Below the pieces are notes generated by a model that was given only the letters and a program-made list of their open reading frames with translations, was not told the DNA's origin and made no database searches. A stretch of 64,000 nt of DNA from Thermasporomyces composti (GTDB lineage Bacteria > Actinomycetota > Actinomycetes > Propionibacteriales > Actinopolymorphaceae): NCBI RefSeq assembly GCF_003386795.1, contig NZ_QTUC01000001.1:2232001-2296000 (forward strand). The letters run 5' to 3'. Of this stretch, positions 8,469-16,822 are shown in pieces. Made by a program: the position numbers and the translations under genes. Position 1 is the first letter of the stretch. Each line of letters opens with the position of its first letter.

Positions 8469-10019
8469 CTACGGCGGCACTCCGTGGGCGCCGAGCCACA
8501 CTTCAGGGTCCTCGAGCTGCCCGGCCACGCGCACCTCGAAGTGGAGGTGTGGTCCGGTCGAGTTCCCGGTCGTTCCCACCTCACCGATCATCTGGCCCGC
8601 GATGACCGTCGCGCCCTCGACCTGGGGTGCGAAACCGCGCAGGTGGGCGTACGAGGTCACCACACCATTGCCGTGATCGATGCGCACCAGGTTGCCGTAC
8701 GGACCGAGTCGGCCGGCGAAGACGACCGTTCCGGCGGCCGCGGCCCGCACGGGCGTTCCCTCGGAGGCGGCGAAGTCGAGACCGGTGTGGCAGTGCTCCC
8801 ACCGTGCCCCGCACTCACCGAACCGGGCGGTGAGCTGATAGCTGCCGGGGGCCACCGGAAGCACCCAGTCGCCGGTGTCTGGGAGCCGAGCGGCGTTGCC
8901 GTAGACCGACACGTGGATGTGGTCGTAGTGCAGGCAGGTGTCGGTCTCGCATCCGCTGTAGTGGGTGTAGGGGCGCCAGCCTTCGTCCTGCCGCGCGACG
9001 GACCAGATCTTGGCGTCGAAGATGATGTACTTCACCCCGAGCTCGGAGTGGTGCTGCCGCAGCCAGTTGGCGACCGTCCAGCCGAACGCCTTGGCCGGCT
9101 GGGACTTGTAGTCGGGGAACGGCAGCATCGCGTCGACCGCCCGGCCGTTGGCGTGGTCGCCGTCACCACCGGCGGGGCGCTGGCCAACGCCGTAGAAGGT
9201 CTCGAACTGCGGGAACCGCTGGTGCGTGCAGCGAAGGACGAGGACAGCGTCATTGGTGAGCCCGTCCTCGACACCCGGCCACGGAGTCGGCGGGCAGACC
9301 AGACCGGGTGGGAACCCGCAGTCTCCTGGGTCCGTCCCGCCGTACTGCGCGACCAACGCGCGGGCCAGCGGCTCGTCGTCGGCGTAGGCGTTGGGGTACG
9401 CCGACCGCTGCACCGCTTGGGCGGCGTCGGTCACCGACATCTGCTCCCAGCCCGGGATGTCGAGCAGGCCGGGCTGGCCGCCGCGACCACCGGTGAAGAA
9501 CATCGTGGTCGCGATCTCGGGGTTCGTGCGCTCGGCGACGGACCCCCAGGCGGCCCGCTGCTGGAACAGGCCGAGCGAGTCACGGTCGCCGTAGTGGAGG
9601 TTGCGGAGCGAGGACTCCTGCAGTGCGGTGGCGAGCGCGACGACCCAGCCGTAGACCGGAACGCCCAGTCGTTGGCCGACGGCGATGATGGTCCGCGCGT
9701 TGTCGAGCTGCTCGGCGTCCAGCTCGGCGGTGTCGGTGATGGACACCCGCACGGTCGTCGGGCCGCACTGCTGGGTGCTCGTGGTGGAGTCCTCGCTGCC
9801 AAGGGGTGCGAGCACCGCGAGCATCGCGGAGCCGATGCCGCCCAACACGGCCAAGGGGAAGAGCAGGATCGCGACCGCCAGCCCGATGACCACGGTCCTC
9901 CCCGACGACGCCCTGCCCGTGACGACCGTGGTGCGCACGACCCGGCGTCCCGCCCGTCGGGCGGCCGCCCGGGCGAGTCGTCGGCTCGTTGCCTTGGCGG
10001 CGGTGAGGAAGGGTGCCAT
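8469..10019 (-). CDS. Membrane-anchored wall hydrolase: lysozyme-like region plus M23 peptidase
   Basis: 516 aa. One transmembrane anchor at about residues 40-68 follows a basic N-terminus, so the rest should be outside. A region at about 100-230 (segments TIIAVGQRLGVP, ALQESSLRNL, DSLGLFQQR) resembles lytic-transglycosylase-type domains common in actinobacterial wall enzymes, with Glu in ALQESS as candidate acid. A middle part (FYGVG, NGRAVDAMLP) follows. The C-terminal LytM/M23 zinc peptidase has HTGLD near 408, SYAHL near 457 and HLHFEV near 490. Start ATG 10019 shares one base with the upstream stop (TGATG), indicating coupling. Likely role: local opening of peptidoglycan for the T4SS-like machine. 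Confidence 0.85.
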   Translation of the reverse strand: MAPFLTAAKATSRRLARAAARRAGRRVVRTTVVTGRASSGRTVVIGLAVAILLFPLAVLGGIGSAMLAVLAPLGSEDSTTSTQQCGPTTVRVSITDTAELDAEQLDNARTIIAVGQRLGVPVYGWVVALATALQESSLRNLHYGDRDSLGLFQQRAAWGSVAERTNPEIATTMFFTGGRGGQPGLLDIPGWEQMSVTDAAQAVQRSAYPNAYADDEPLARALVAQYGGTDPGDCGFPPGLVCPPTPWPGVEDGLTNDAVLVLRCTHQRFPQFETFYGVGQRPAGGDGDHANGRAVDAMLPFPDYKSQPAKAFGWTVANWLRQHHSELGVKYIIFDAKIWSVARQDEGWRPYTHYSGCETDTCLHYDHIHVSVYGNAARLPDTGDWVLPVAPGSYQLTARFGECGARWEHCHTGLDFAASEGTPVRAAAAGTVVFAGRLGPYGNLVRIDHGNGVVTSYAHLRGFAPQVEGATVIAGQMIGEVGTTGNSTGPHLHFEVRVAGQLEDPEVWLGAHGVPP

Positions 10020-10774
10020 CAGGGCGCCTCGCTGCGGGGGGTCGAGCGCGACGTCGGGGCGGGGGTGTGAGGGGCGACGCTCGCCGGTGGCCTGGCTGGT
10101 GTGCCCAGCGGCTGGCCGGCCTGCCAGCCCGGGGCGGTCACGTCCGGGCTGGGTCCGTCCGCTGTGGCCGACTGCGGTGCGTTGGTCGACGTCGTGGTCG
10201 GTGCGGGGGAGGCGCTGGGCGACGGAACGCCGGTGTCGGGGAGAACCTCGGCCACGCGCCATCCCGTGGTGTCGAGGACGAGGTTGCACCGGACGGCGAG
10301 GCCGTTGTCGAAGCGCGTCCGGGTCGCGGCGGCGTACGGCGTGGCGGTGACGAGCTCGGGCTGGCCGGTCATGGTGGCGACCGGCAGGTTCGCCGGGTCG
10401 GTCTCAGCCAGCCGGGAGGTGAGCCACTCGGTGGCGTACGGGCGGATCCGTTCCCGGCGCTCGTCGGGGGTTCCCGGTCGTTTCCACTCGGTCAGGAAGC
10501 GCACGGTCACCTCGAGGATCGCCGCCTTGGTGCGCTCGTCCGGCACGTACGCCACCTCGTCGTCGTGCGCCGGACCCTGCACCGGTGCCGTGGAGGTCGC
10601 CGGGCTGCGGAGAGCTCCGGCCGGTTCCGGCGTCCCCTCGACGGACGTCTGCTCCGGTGTCATGACCTCCTGCGGCTTGGCGGACAGATACGTCGTGACG
10701 AGGAGCGCGACGACGGACACCACAGCGGCGACGGAGGCCAGCACCGCGGCGATCCGCACACTCCTGTTGTCCAT
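10019..10774 (-). CDS. Single-pass VirB8/TcpC-like protein (tentative)
   Basis: 251 aa. Short basic start, one transmembrane helix at about residues 7-29, then an extracytoplasmic region. At about 80-190 this has an alpha-helix (TKAAILEVTVRFLTEW) followed by strand-rich sequence ending DTTGWRVAEVLP, like the NTF2-type fold of VirB8/TcpC proteins. The final 60 residues are Pro/Ser/Thr-rich and unstructured. Start ATG 10774 has GGGAG 7 nt upstream. It is the first gene of the minus-strand set and is coupled by a 1-nt overlap to the wall hydrolase. Fold assignment is inference; the topology and context are seen. Confidence 0.6.
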   Translation of the reverse strand: MDNRSVRIAAVLASVAAVVSVVALLVTTYLSAKPQEVMTPEQTSVEGTPEPAGALRSPATSTAPVQGPAHDDEVAYVPDERTKAAILEVTVRFLTEWKRPGTPDERRERIRPYATEWLTSRLAETDPANLPVATMTGQPELVTATPYAAATRTRFDNGLAVRCNLVLDTTGWRVAEVLPDTGVPSPSASPAPTTTSTNAPQSATADGPSPDVTAPGWQAGQPLGTPARPPASVAPHTPAPTSRSTPRSEAP

Positions 10775-10935
10775 CGATCGCTCCCGTGGGTTCGGACGTC
10801 GCGACGCCCGGGCGCTGCTCCCGAGTGTCTCCGAACGCTGCTACCCAAGTGTCTCGAACACGGTACGGGACGTAGCGATCTCGCGGGAGACGTGACGGGC
10901 TGTGGCGTGACCGGATGCGTCGACGCGTGCCTCGG

Positions 10936-12150
10936 TCAGACCAGACGCCGCAGGACGGGCACCTGGCGCAGCACGAACGTCACGACGGCGCACCCCACCA
11001 CCAACGCGACGATGACGCCGAGGTGGAAGGCGATGTCGACGTACGGGGAGGCGAACTCCGGTTGGTCGCGGCGCACCAGGAGCTCGAGGGGGAGCGGGTG
11101 CAGCAAGAAGACGCCGAACGTGAGGTCGGCGTAGCGTCGTACCCGAGGAGTCACCCACCACGGCCGTCCAGCGGCCGATGAGGCGGGACGCGCGGTGTCA
11201 GGCTGCGCGGTGCCAGGGCGTGCGGGCACCGTCGCGGTGCCGAGGTCGTGGTCGCCGAAGACCGCGCGCAGGAAGAACGCCATCGCGATGCTCGCCACCA
11301 CGATGGTGGGGGCGTGGTAGTCGTAGAGGATCCGGCCGTGCTGGACCCCGAGCGCGCCGAACATCCACCACGTGCCGACGTGGACGGTCACGGTGGTGCC
11401 GACGAACACCGCCGCCGCGCCGAGCGCCACGGTCCGGCGGGGCCAGGGCAGGCGGGTCGTCGCGACGACGTAGCCGGCTAGGTAGTAGCCGAGGAACGGC
11501 ACGAAGTAGCTGAAGGCGTTGAAGCCGCCACCGCCCATGTAGAAGTGCTGGATCTTGTCGAGGCTGGACAGGCCGAGCAGGCACACGGTGGCGGCCAGCA
11601 CCATGCGACGGTCGGCCGCGGCGACGAAGGTCCGCAGGAACGGCGTCACGAGGTAGAGACCGGCGACGACATACAGGAAGTACAAGTGGTAGTACGGCTT
11701 CCCCCACAGGAAGCCTTGGACGAACAGGTACGGCGTGATCGGCCGGCCGTGGGTCCACGCGTCGAAGACGAGGTAGCCGCAGGTCCACACCACCAGCGGG
11801 ATGGCGACGCGGGATGCCCGTCGCCGGTAGAAGTCGCGGAGGCGCTCCCCTGGCCGCGGCCGTAGCAGGACGGCCCCGGAGACCATGAGGAACAGGGGGA
11901 CGCTGAACCGGCTGGCCGCCTGCAGGAACGTGCCGAAGTGCCATTGCCGTGCGGTGACCGTACCCCACTCGAGGGTGAGGTGGGAGTACACGTGAATGGT
12001 GACGACCCCGACGATGGCCACGATGCGCGCCCAGGACAGCCAGGGCACGTGGCCGGTGGTCGTGTGGCCGAGGTTCGCGCGTTCGATCGGGCCGGCCGCT
12101 CGTGCCGTGGCGCCGGTGGGACCGCCGGACCGTGACCGCGTACGCGCCAT
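10936..12150 (-). CDS. Acyltransferase 3 family membrane protein
   Basis: 404 aa. About ten hydrophobic segments in the arrangement of acyltransferase-3 (OafA/WecH-like) proteins: a first helix with RIVAIVGVVTIHVYSH carrying the conserved His, then MVSGAVLLRP, a FDAWTHG and GFLWGKPYYHLYFLYVV region, and a last part FGVFLLHPLPLELL. Expected to O-acylate a surface sugar or lipid-linked glycan at the membrane. It follows the wecG-like gene by 10 nt on the same strand, so the two are probably one transcript. An insert of about 25 Ala/Pro/Thr-rich residues sits in a loop near residue 310. Confidence 0.85.
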   Translation of the reverse strand: MARTRSRSGGPTGATARAAGPIERANLGHTTTGHVPWLSWARIVAIVGVVTIHVYSHLTLEWGTVTARQWHFGTFLQAASRFSVPLFLMVSGAVLLRPRPGERLRDFYRRRASRVAIPLVVWTCGYLVFDAWTHGRPITPYLFVQGFLWGKPYYHLYFLYVVAGLYLVTPFLRTFVAAADRRMVLAATVCLLGLSSLDKIQHFYMGGGGFNAFSYFVPFLGYYLAGYVVATTRLPWPRRTVALGAAAVFVGTTVTVHVGTWWMFGALGVQHGRILYDYHAPTIVVASIAMAFFLRAVFGDHDLGTATVPARPGTAQPDTARPASSAAGRPWWVTPRVRRYADLTFGVFLLHPLPLELLVRRDQPEFASPYVDIAFHLGVIVALVVGCAVVTFVLRQVPVLRRLV

Positions 12151-12160
12151 CGCCCGCCCG

Positions 12161-12961
12161 TCACGAGGAGGATGACCGACGTCGCTGGGCGAGCGCTTCG
12201 CGCATGACCAGCGCGACGAAGGTGATGTTGCCCAGGACGTAGCGGCGGAGGAGCCGGCGCGGTTCCTGGCGCATCCGGTGCAGCCACTCCAGGCCGGCCT
12301 TCTGCATCCACAACGGCGCTCTCGTCACCTCGCCGGCGACGACGTCGAAGGAGCCGCCCACCCCGACCGCGAGGGGCACGTTCAGCTCGTACAGATGGCG
12401 GTGGAGGAAGCGCTCCTTGCGGGGGGTCGGCAGGCCGACGAACAACAGGTCCGGCCGGGCGCGAGCCACCTCCTCGACGACGGCGGGTTCCTCCTCCTCG
12501 GTCCAGTAACCGTCGCGTGCCCCGACGATGTCGACACCCTGGGACCGCGCCACCTCGGCCGCCTTCAGAACGGTCTGCCGCTTGGACCCGAGGAGGAAGA
12601 CGCGGTAGCCCTTCGCGGCCGCGACCTCCCACATGCGCAGCATGAAGTCGATACCGGTGACTCGCTCCGGAAGCTGTGGTCCGAGCAGGCGACTCGCCCA
12701 GACGACGGACTGGCCGTCAGCGTTGGCGATGGCGCAGGACTCGATGATGTGGCGCAACTCCGGGTCGCGCCTGGCCGCGACGACCTTCGCGGCGTTGATG
12801 GCGACGTGCTGGTGGGGCTGGCCTGTGGCGATGAGCTCGCAGGCGGCCGCGATGGACTCCTCCATGGTGAGGATGTCCACCGGAATCCCGCAGATGCGAA
12901 TCCGCCGAGTGCCTGTCGGGCGCGTGGCGGAATCTCGGGCGCCGGCTTGCCCCGATGCCAT
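12161..12961 (-). CDS. WecG/TagA/CpsF-family glycosyltransferase (GT26)
   Basis: 266 aa. Transfers an N-acetylhexosamine-type sugar from a nucleotide donor to an undecaprenyl-linked acceptor in the WecG/TagA family. Seen: RIRICGIPVDILTMEES, HVAINAAKVVAAR, ANADGQSVVW with the conserved Asp, a YRVFLLGSK turn, the PDLLFVGLPTPRKE segment with Lys-Glu, and AVGVGGSFDVVAGEVTRAP. These are the family blocks in the right order. Start ATG 12961 is chosen over the longer frame because GGGAGGGAAGG lies just upstream. It sits with a flippase, a GT4 and an O-antigen-ligase-like protein, so it likely adds the second sugar of a repeat unit or wall polymer. Confidence 0.9.
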   Translation of the reverse strand: MASGQAGARDSATRPTGTRRIRICGIPVDILTMEESIAAACELIATGQPHQHVAINAAKVVAARRDPELRHIIESCAIANADGQSVVWASRLLGPQLPERVTGIDFMLRMWEVAAAKGYRVFLLGSKRQTVLKAAEVARSQGVDIVGARDGYWTEEEEPAVVEEVARARPDLLFVGLPTPRKERFLHRHLYELNVPLAVGVGGSFDVVAGEVTRAPLWMQKAGLEWLHRMRQEPRRLLRRYVLGNITFVALVMREALAQRRRSSSS

Positions 12962-12993
12962 CAACCTTCCCTCCCGTACAGGACTTCCCGGCA

Positions 12994-13009
12994 CACCGTG
13001 CTCACGGTG
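12994..13009. promoter_or_regulatory. Candidate palindromic operator upstream of the wecG-like gene
   Basis: A perfect inverted repeat CACCGTG-CT-CACGGTG with 7-bp arms, 33 nt upstream of the wecG-like start. A further half-site CCACGGTG lies at 13013-13020. It could be a repressor site or a small hairpin in the leader. No regulator is identified. Confidence 0.35.
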
Positions 13010-13193
13010 CGTCCACGGTGGGTCGTCCTGTGCTCTCCCACGGATGGGACCGTGTGCTCCTCTCCCAGACGCCGACTCGCCCGACTGAGCCGGCGACAAG
13101 CATGCCAGGCCGGGACGGGTTGGGTCGACACCGGGACCGCCGTCATCGCCGTGGATCTGCGATCGCCACCTGTGTGCGTACCGAGCTGTGCGT

Positions 13194-13213
13194 GCTCACC
13201 TTACGTGGTGAGC
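13194..13213 (-). terminator. Weak hairpin at the end of the flippase gene
   Basis: Arms GCTCACC (13194-13200) and GGTGAGC (13207-13213) flank a 6-nt loop that includes the flippase stop codon. There is no U-tract. It might attenuate transcription into the wecG-like gene 239 bp further on, but the evidence is thin. Confidence 0.25.
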
Positions 13214-14706
13214 GGTGCGGATGGCTTGGGGAACCCACCCTTGTGTCGCACAATCCGGGCCGTCGCCACCAGGTCACGCCGGAACAGGACGCAGAAGATC
13301 GCGAGGTACCCGACGACGCCCACGCCCACCACGATGGGCTGTGGGTCGGCGACGGCGAGCCAACCCAGGCCGACGCTGACGAGCAGACTGAGAACGACAC
13401 GTGCCGCCGTCGCGGGACGCGGCGGCCCGATGCGGCGGAACGTGATGGTCAACGGTGTCCCGGCCTGGACGAGCATGCCGGCGAGGTAGCCGCACGCGAC
13501 GCCGACGGCGCCGAGTCGCTCCGCGAGCACGAGCCACGTGACCGCGCCGACGAGGCCCCCGACCGTCGACGCCAACGGCGGGATGCGGGCGAACCGCAGC
13601 GGTTGAGCAGACAGGACGTTCACCGAGGGAACCGCCAGGACGTAGAGCAGGACCGCGCCCAGCAGGATGGCGAGGACCGGGCCGCCGCCCTCGTAGGACG
13701 GGCCGAACACCAGACGCAGCGCCGGCGTCCCGACGATCGCGGCGACCGTGAGCGCCGGCGCCGCGGCGAGCCACAGCAGCCGCGTGAGCTGCCGGGTGTG
13801 CTGAGCGAGCGCCCGATCGTCGCCGCGACCGACGGCCTCGGCCGCGGCCGGGAAGAAGGCCAGGGCGAGGGCGCGCGGGAGGAAGAACGCCGGGCTGACG
13901 AGTGCCATCGCCGCCGCGTAGGCGCCAGCGTCACCGCCGTCAGCAGTGTGTCGGGCGACCACCATCGAGATCTGGAAGAAGCCCTGTCCCGCCGCGATAC
14001 CCAGCGCCGTGAACGCGACGAAGCCGCCGAGCTCAGCACCGACCGGCGGAATCGGACCGGGCACGTGCCGGGGCGTCGACAGCGTGGCGCCGATCGCGAA
14101 CGCCGCGTACCCGATGACCAGGGGAGCCAGCACCAGGTCCGGCGCCCACCAGACCGCGGCCACGGTGAGGACGAGGATCGCCGTGTCGGCGCACACCTCG
14201 AGCACGGCGTACCGATGGGCCAGGTGGAATCCGTAGAGAACCGACTTGGTGTAGGAGTAGGCGCCGTACGCGACGGTGAGCGCGCACACCTCCACCACGC
14301 CGTCGTACCCGGTCCCAGGAAGCAGCCAGGGTCCTAGAGCGGCGATGCCGGCCGTCACCGTTCCGGTGCTGAGGATCGTCCAGTGGCGCAGGCGGCGCCG
14401 GACGGCGGCGGCCGCGGCGGGCCCCGAGCTGGCGGTGAGGAGGGGCAGGAACTTCGACGCCCCGGCGCCGGTCGCCGCGGCGGTCGCGAACGTGGCGAAG
14501 AAGGCCAGCGACACCTGGGCGTTGACCTCGGCCAGCCGCGCCGGGTCGCCGGTCCGGCCGACGAGCGCGGTGTAGATCAGGCGGGTGAGGCCGAGCGCCG
14601 CGATCCCCACCATGGACCAGGCCGTACCCCGCAGCAGGCGCCCGACCAGGCGCCGATGCGCCGCCTGGCCAGCCGCACCGGGCAGGGTATCGTTCCGCAC
14701 TGTCAT
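13201..14706 (-). CDS. Polysaccharide flippase / Wzx-like transporter (MOP superfamily)
   Basis: 501 aa with about 12-14 hydrophobic segments and the typical first helices of MOP exporters (GTAWSMVGIAALGLTRLIYTA). The later segments ALALAFFPAAAEAVG and VFGPSYEGGGPVLAILLG resemble the conserved helix 7-10 region of polysaccharide flippases. Expected to flip lipid-linked oligosaccharide across the cytoplasmic membrane. Start ATG 14706 is preferred because AAGG lies upstream and the extra 30 residues of the longer frame look non-coding. Divergent from the GT4 gene, with 164 bp between starts that presumably hold both promoters. The neighbours fit an exopolysaccharide or wall-glycan export pathway. 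Confidence 0.85.
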   Translation of the reverse strand: MTVRNDTLPGAAGQAAHRRLVGRLLRGTAWSMVGIAALGLTRLIYTALVGRTGDPARLAEVNAQVSLAFFATFATAAATGAGASKFLPLLTASSGPAAAAAVRRRLRHWTILSTGTVTAGIAALGPWLLPGTGYDGVVEVCALTVAYGAYSYTKSVLYGFHLAHRYAVLEVCADTAILVLTVAAVWWAPDLVLAPLVIGYAAFAIGATLSTPRHVPGPIPPVGAELGGFVAFTALGIAAGQGFFQISMVVARHTADGGDAGAYAAAMALVSPAFFLPRALALAFFPAAAEAVGRGDDRALAQHTRQLTRLLWLAAAPALTVAAIVGTPALRLVFGPSYEGGGPVLAILLGAVLLYVLAVPSVNVLSAQPLRFARIPPLASTVGGLVGAVTWLVLAERLGAVGVACGYLAGMLVQAGTPLTITFRRIGPPRPATAARVVLSLLVSVGLGWLAVADPQPIVVGVGVVGYLAIFCVLFRRDLVATARIVRHKGGFPKPSAPLTT

Positions 14707-14870
14707 GTCCACGACCTTGATCCGACCGACCCCCACCGCGCGGGCTGGGGCCCCGCTTCGAGGCACACTCGGGCGTTGAGCGGCGCCTTGCATCATGCCC
14801 GAGTGGCCGACCGTGGGCTCACGCCGGTCGCGGGCGGGCGCCGAGGGCGAGCTGGGATTCCGGAGCCACT

Positions 14871-15977
14871 GTGAAGCCGCACCTGCGCATCGTCGTTGTC
14901 ACCAACCTGTGGCCCAGCCGACGCCGGCCCGCGTGGGGGTGCTTCGTCGCCAACCGGGTCGAGGCGCTCCGCCAGCTCGGTCACGACGTCGAGGTCGTGG
15001 CGGTCGAGGATCACCCGTCGGCCGCTCGCCGGTACGCGAGCCTGCTCGCCGGCGTCGGACGAGCGGCGCTGTCCCGACGTCCTGTGCAGCCGACCGTCGT
15101 CGAGGCGCACATCGCCTACCCCACCGGCCCGCTGGCCTGGCCCCTGGCGGTACGGCTGGGAGCACCACTCGTCCTGTTCGCCCATGGCAGTGACGTCCTC
15201 CGCCTGCCTGACCGCTCCCCCGTCGACCGTGCGCTGTGCCGCTTCGTCTTCGGTCGAGCCTCGCTCGTCGTCGCCAACAGCACCTTCCTGGCCGGCGAGG
15301 TGGAGCGGCGACTGGGTGTCCCACCCGAGCGGGTGGCCTTGGTCTCTCCTGGCATCCGCTACGCCGACTTCGCCGCGGCGCGAGAGGCCGTGAGACGGGA
15401 GGACCACCTCCTCTTCGTCGCCAACCTCATCCCGCGCAAGGGCCTGGACGTCCTCCTCGACGCGCTGGCGGAGCTCGGCCGACGGAGCGAGGAGGTCCCG
15501 CCGCTGCGCGTCGTGGGTGATGGTCCGGAGCGGGCGACGCTGGAGGAGCAGGCGAGGCGGACGGGTGCGCGGGTGGAGTTCGTCGGGGCTCTCCCGCAGG
15601 AGCGTGTCGCGGCGGAGATGGCCGCCGCCGAGATCCTCGTCGTCCCCTCCCGGGAGGAGGCGCTGGGCCTGGCGCCGCTGGAAGCGATGGCGGCCGGCTG
15701 CGTTCCCGTGGTGTCTGGGATCGGCGGACTCGCCGAGTCGGTCACCGACGGTGTCACGGGGTTCACGTGTCGCCCTGAGGATCCCGGCGACCTCGCCGAC
15801 GCGCTGGTGCGAGCGCTCAACGCCGTGCGCGACGCGGACCGCCGTGCCGCTCTGGTCCGCGCGGGTGACGAGGTGGCGCGCCAGCACGACATGGTGGCCG
15901 CCGCCGAGCGGACCGTCCATCACTACGTCTCCCTGCTCGGTCTGCCGGCCGCGACCCGCCACCAGGTGGCCGGATGA
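14871..15977 (+). CDS. Glycosyltransferase family 4
   Basis: 368 aa, GT-B fold retaining transferase. Seen: N-terminal RIVVVTNLWPSRRRPAWG with the glycine-rich acceptor loop, LFAHGSDVLR, a donor-domain start LLFVANLIPRKGLDVLL, LRVVGDGPE, the FVGALPQERVA segment, and the E-x7-E motif SREEALGLAPLEAMAAGC. All are hallmarks of GT4 enzymes. Start GTG 14871 has GGAG 5 nt upstream. The stop overlaps the next start (ATGA), so it heads a three-gene operon with the beta-helix-type protein and the O-antigen-ligase-like protein. The sugar donor cannot be read from sequence. Confidence 0.9.
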   Translation: MKPHLRIVVVTNLWPSRRRPAWGCFVANRVEALRQLGHDVEVVAVEDHPSAARRYASLLAGVGRAALSRRPVQPTVVEAHIAYPTGPLAWPLAVRLGAPLVLFAHGSDVLRLPDRSPVDRALCRFVFGRASLVVANSTFLAGEVERRLGVPPERVALVSPGIRYADFAAAREAVRREDHLLFVANLIPRKGLDVLLDALAELGRRSEEVPPLRVVGDGPERATLEEQARRTGARVEFVGALPQERVAAEMAAAEILVVPSREEALGLAPLEAMAAGCVPVVSGIGGLAESVTDGVTGFTCRPEDPGDLADALVRALNAVRDADRRAALVRAGDEVARQHDMVAAAERTVHHYVSLLGLPAATRHQVAG

Positions 15978-16822
15978 GCGCGCCGACGCGAGGGACGCCG
16001 CTGACGGAGGTGATCCGGCGGGCGACGCCCACGCTGGCGTTGGTGGCGGCGGCCGTGCTGGCGGTGAGCGTGGTCGCCGACATCGCGATGCCGCCCGCCA
16101 GGGCCAACCTGCCGTCCACGCTCTACGTCGACCGGCGCATCGGCGCCGACCACCACGATGGGCGGACCCCGGAGACTCCGCTCGCCACGCTCGAGGAGGC
16201 GGTCCGTCGGGCCGAGCCCGGCACCACGATTCTCATCACGGGCTACGGCCACCGGCTGGTCTATCCGGGCACCGGCACCAAGTGCCTCACGGTGCGGGGC
16301 ACGCCGGATCGTCCCGTCGTGATCCGCCGCAACGTCTACACCAACACCCTGAACCCGACCGTCTTCACCACCAACCGGAGGGTGCCCGGACCGTGGCGGC
16401 TGGTCGAGGAGGAGAGCGACGGCCGCCAGACCTGGAGCACGCCCTGGCCGAACCACATCCGGCTTTTCGGAGACCCGGATCTCGGGCTGGTGCGCGTCGG
16501 CGGGATCGCCATGACCGGCTACCCACGCAGGCCTCCGGACACCGCTGAGGAGGCGTCGTGGTGGGAGCACGGGACGCTGTTCATCCGCACCCGACGCGCG
16601 AACCCCAACAACTACCCCGTCTTCGTCAAGGACGGCGACGGCATCTGCCTGTCCGGCCGGTCGCGTCACGTGCGGATCAAGGACATCAAGGTGGCTGGCG
16701 CCGTCCACGCGGTGCGTGCCGAGCCGGGCGCGGTCGACATCCGGGTCCAGCACGTGGTGCGGGAGAACGTCCTCGACGCGGACCGGTTGCCTGGCGCGGG
16801 CGAGGGGGAGGGGCGGCGATGA
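15974..16822 (+). CDS. Secreted or anchored protein with parallel-beta-helix entry region
   Basis: 282 aa. A hydrophobic segment at about residues 19-40 is a signal peptide or anchor. Then comes TLYVDRRIGADHHDG with TPLATLEEAVRRAEPGTTI, the classic entry of right-handed parallel beta-helix (DUF1565 / pectate-lyase-like) proteins. Residues 80-250 hold short beta-rich stretches, but the repeated coils of a full-length helix are largely missing, so the protein is short for such a family. It overlaps its neighbours by 4 bp on both sides (ATGA), so it is embedded in the polysaccharide operon. Possible roles are modification, epimerisation or binding of the nascent polymer; none is shown. Confidence 0.65.
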   Translation: MSAPTRGTPLTEVIRRATPTLALVAAAVLAVSVVADIAMPPARANLPSTLYVDRRIGADHHDGRTPETPLATLEEAVRRAEPGTTILITGYGHRLVYPGTGTKCLTVRGTPDRPVVIRRNVYTNTLNPTVFTTNRRVPGPWRLVEEESDGRQTWSTPWPNHIRLFGDPDLGLVRVGGIAMTGYPRRPPDTAEEASWWEHGTLFIRTRRANPNNYPVFVKDGDGICLSGRSRHVRIKDIKVAGAVHAVRAEPGAVDIRVQHVVRENVLDADRLPGAGEGEGRR

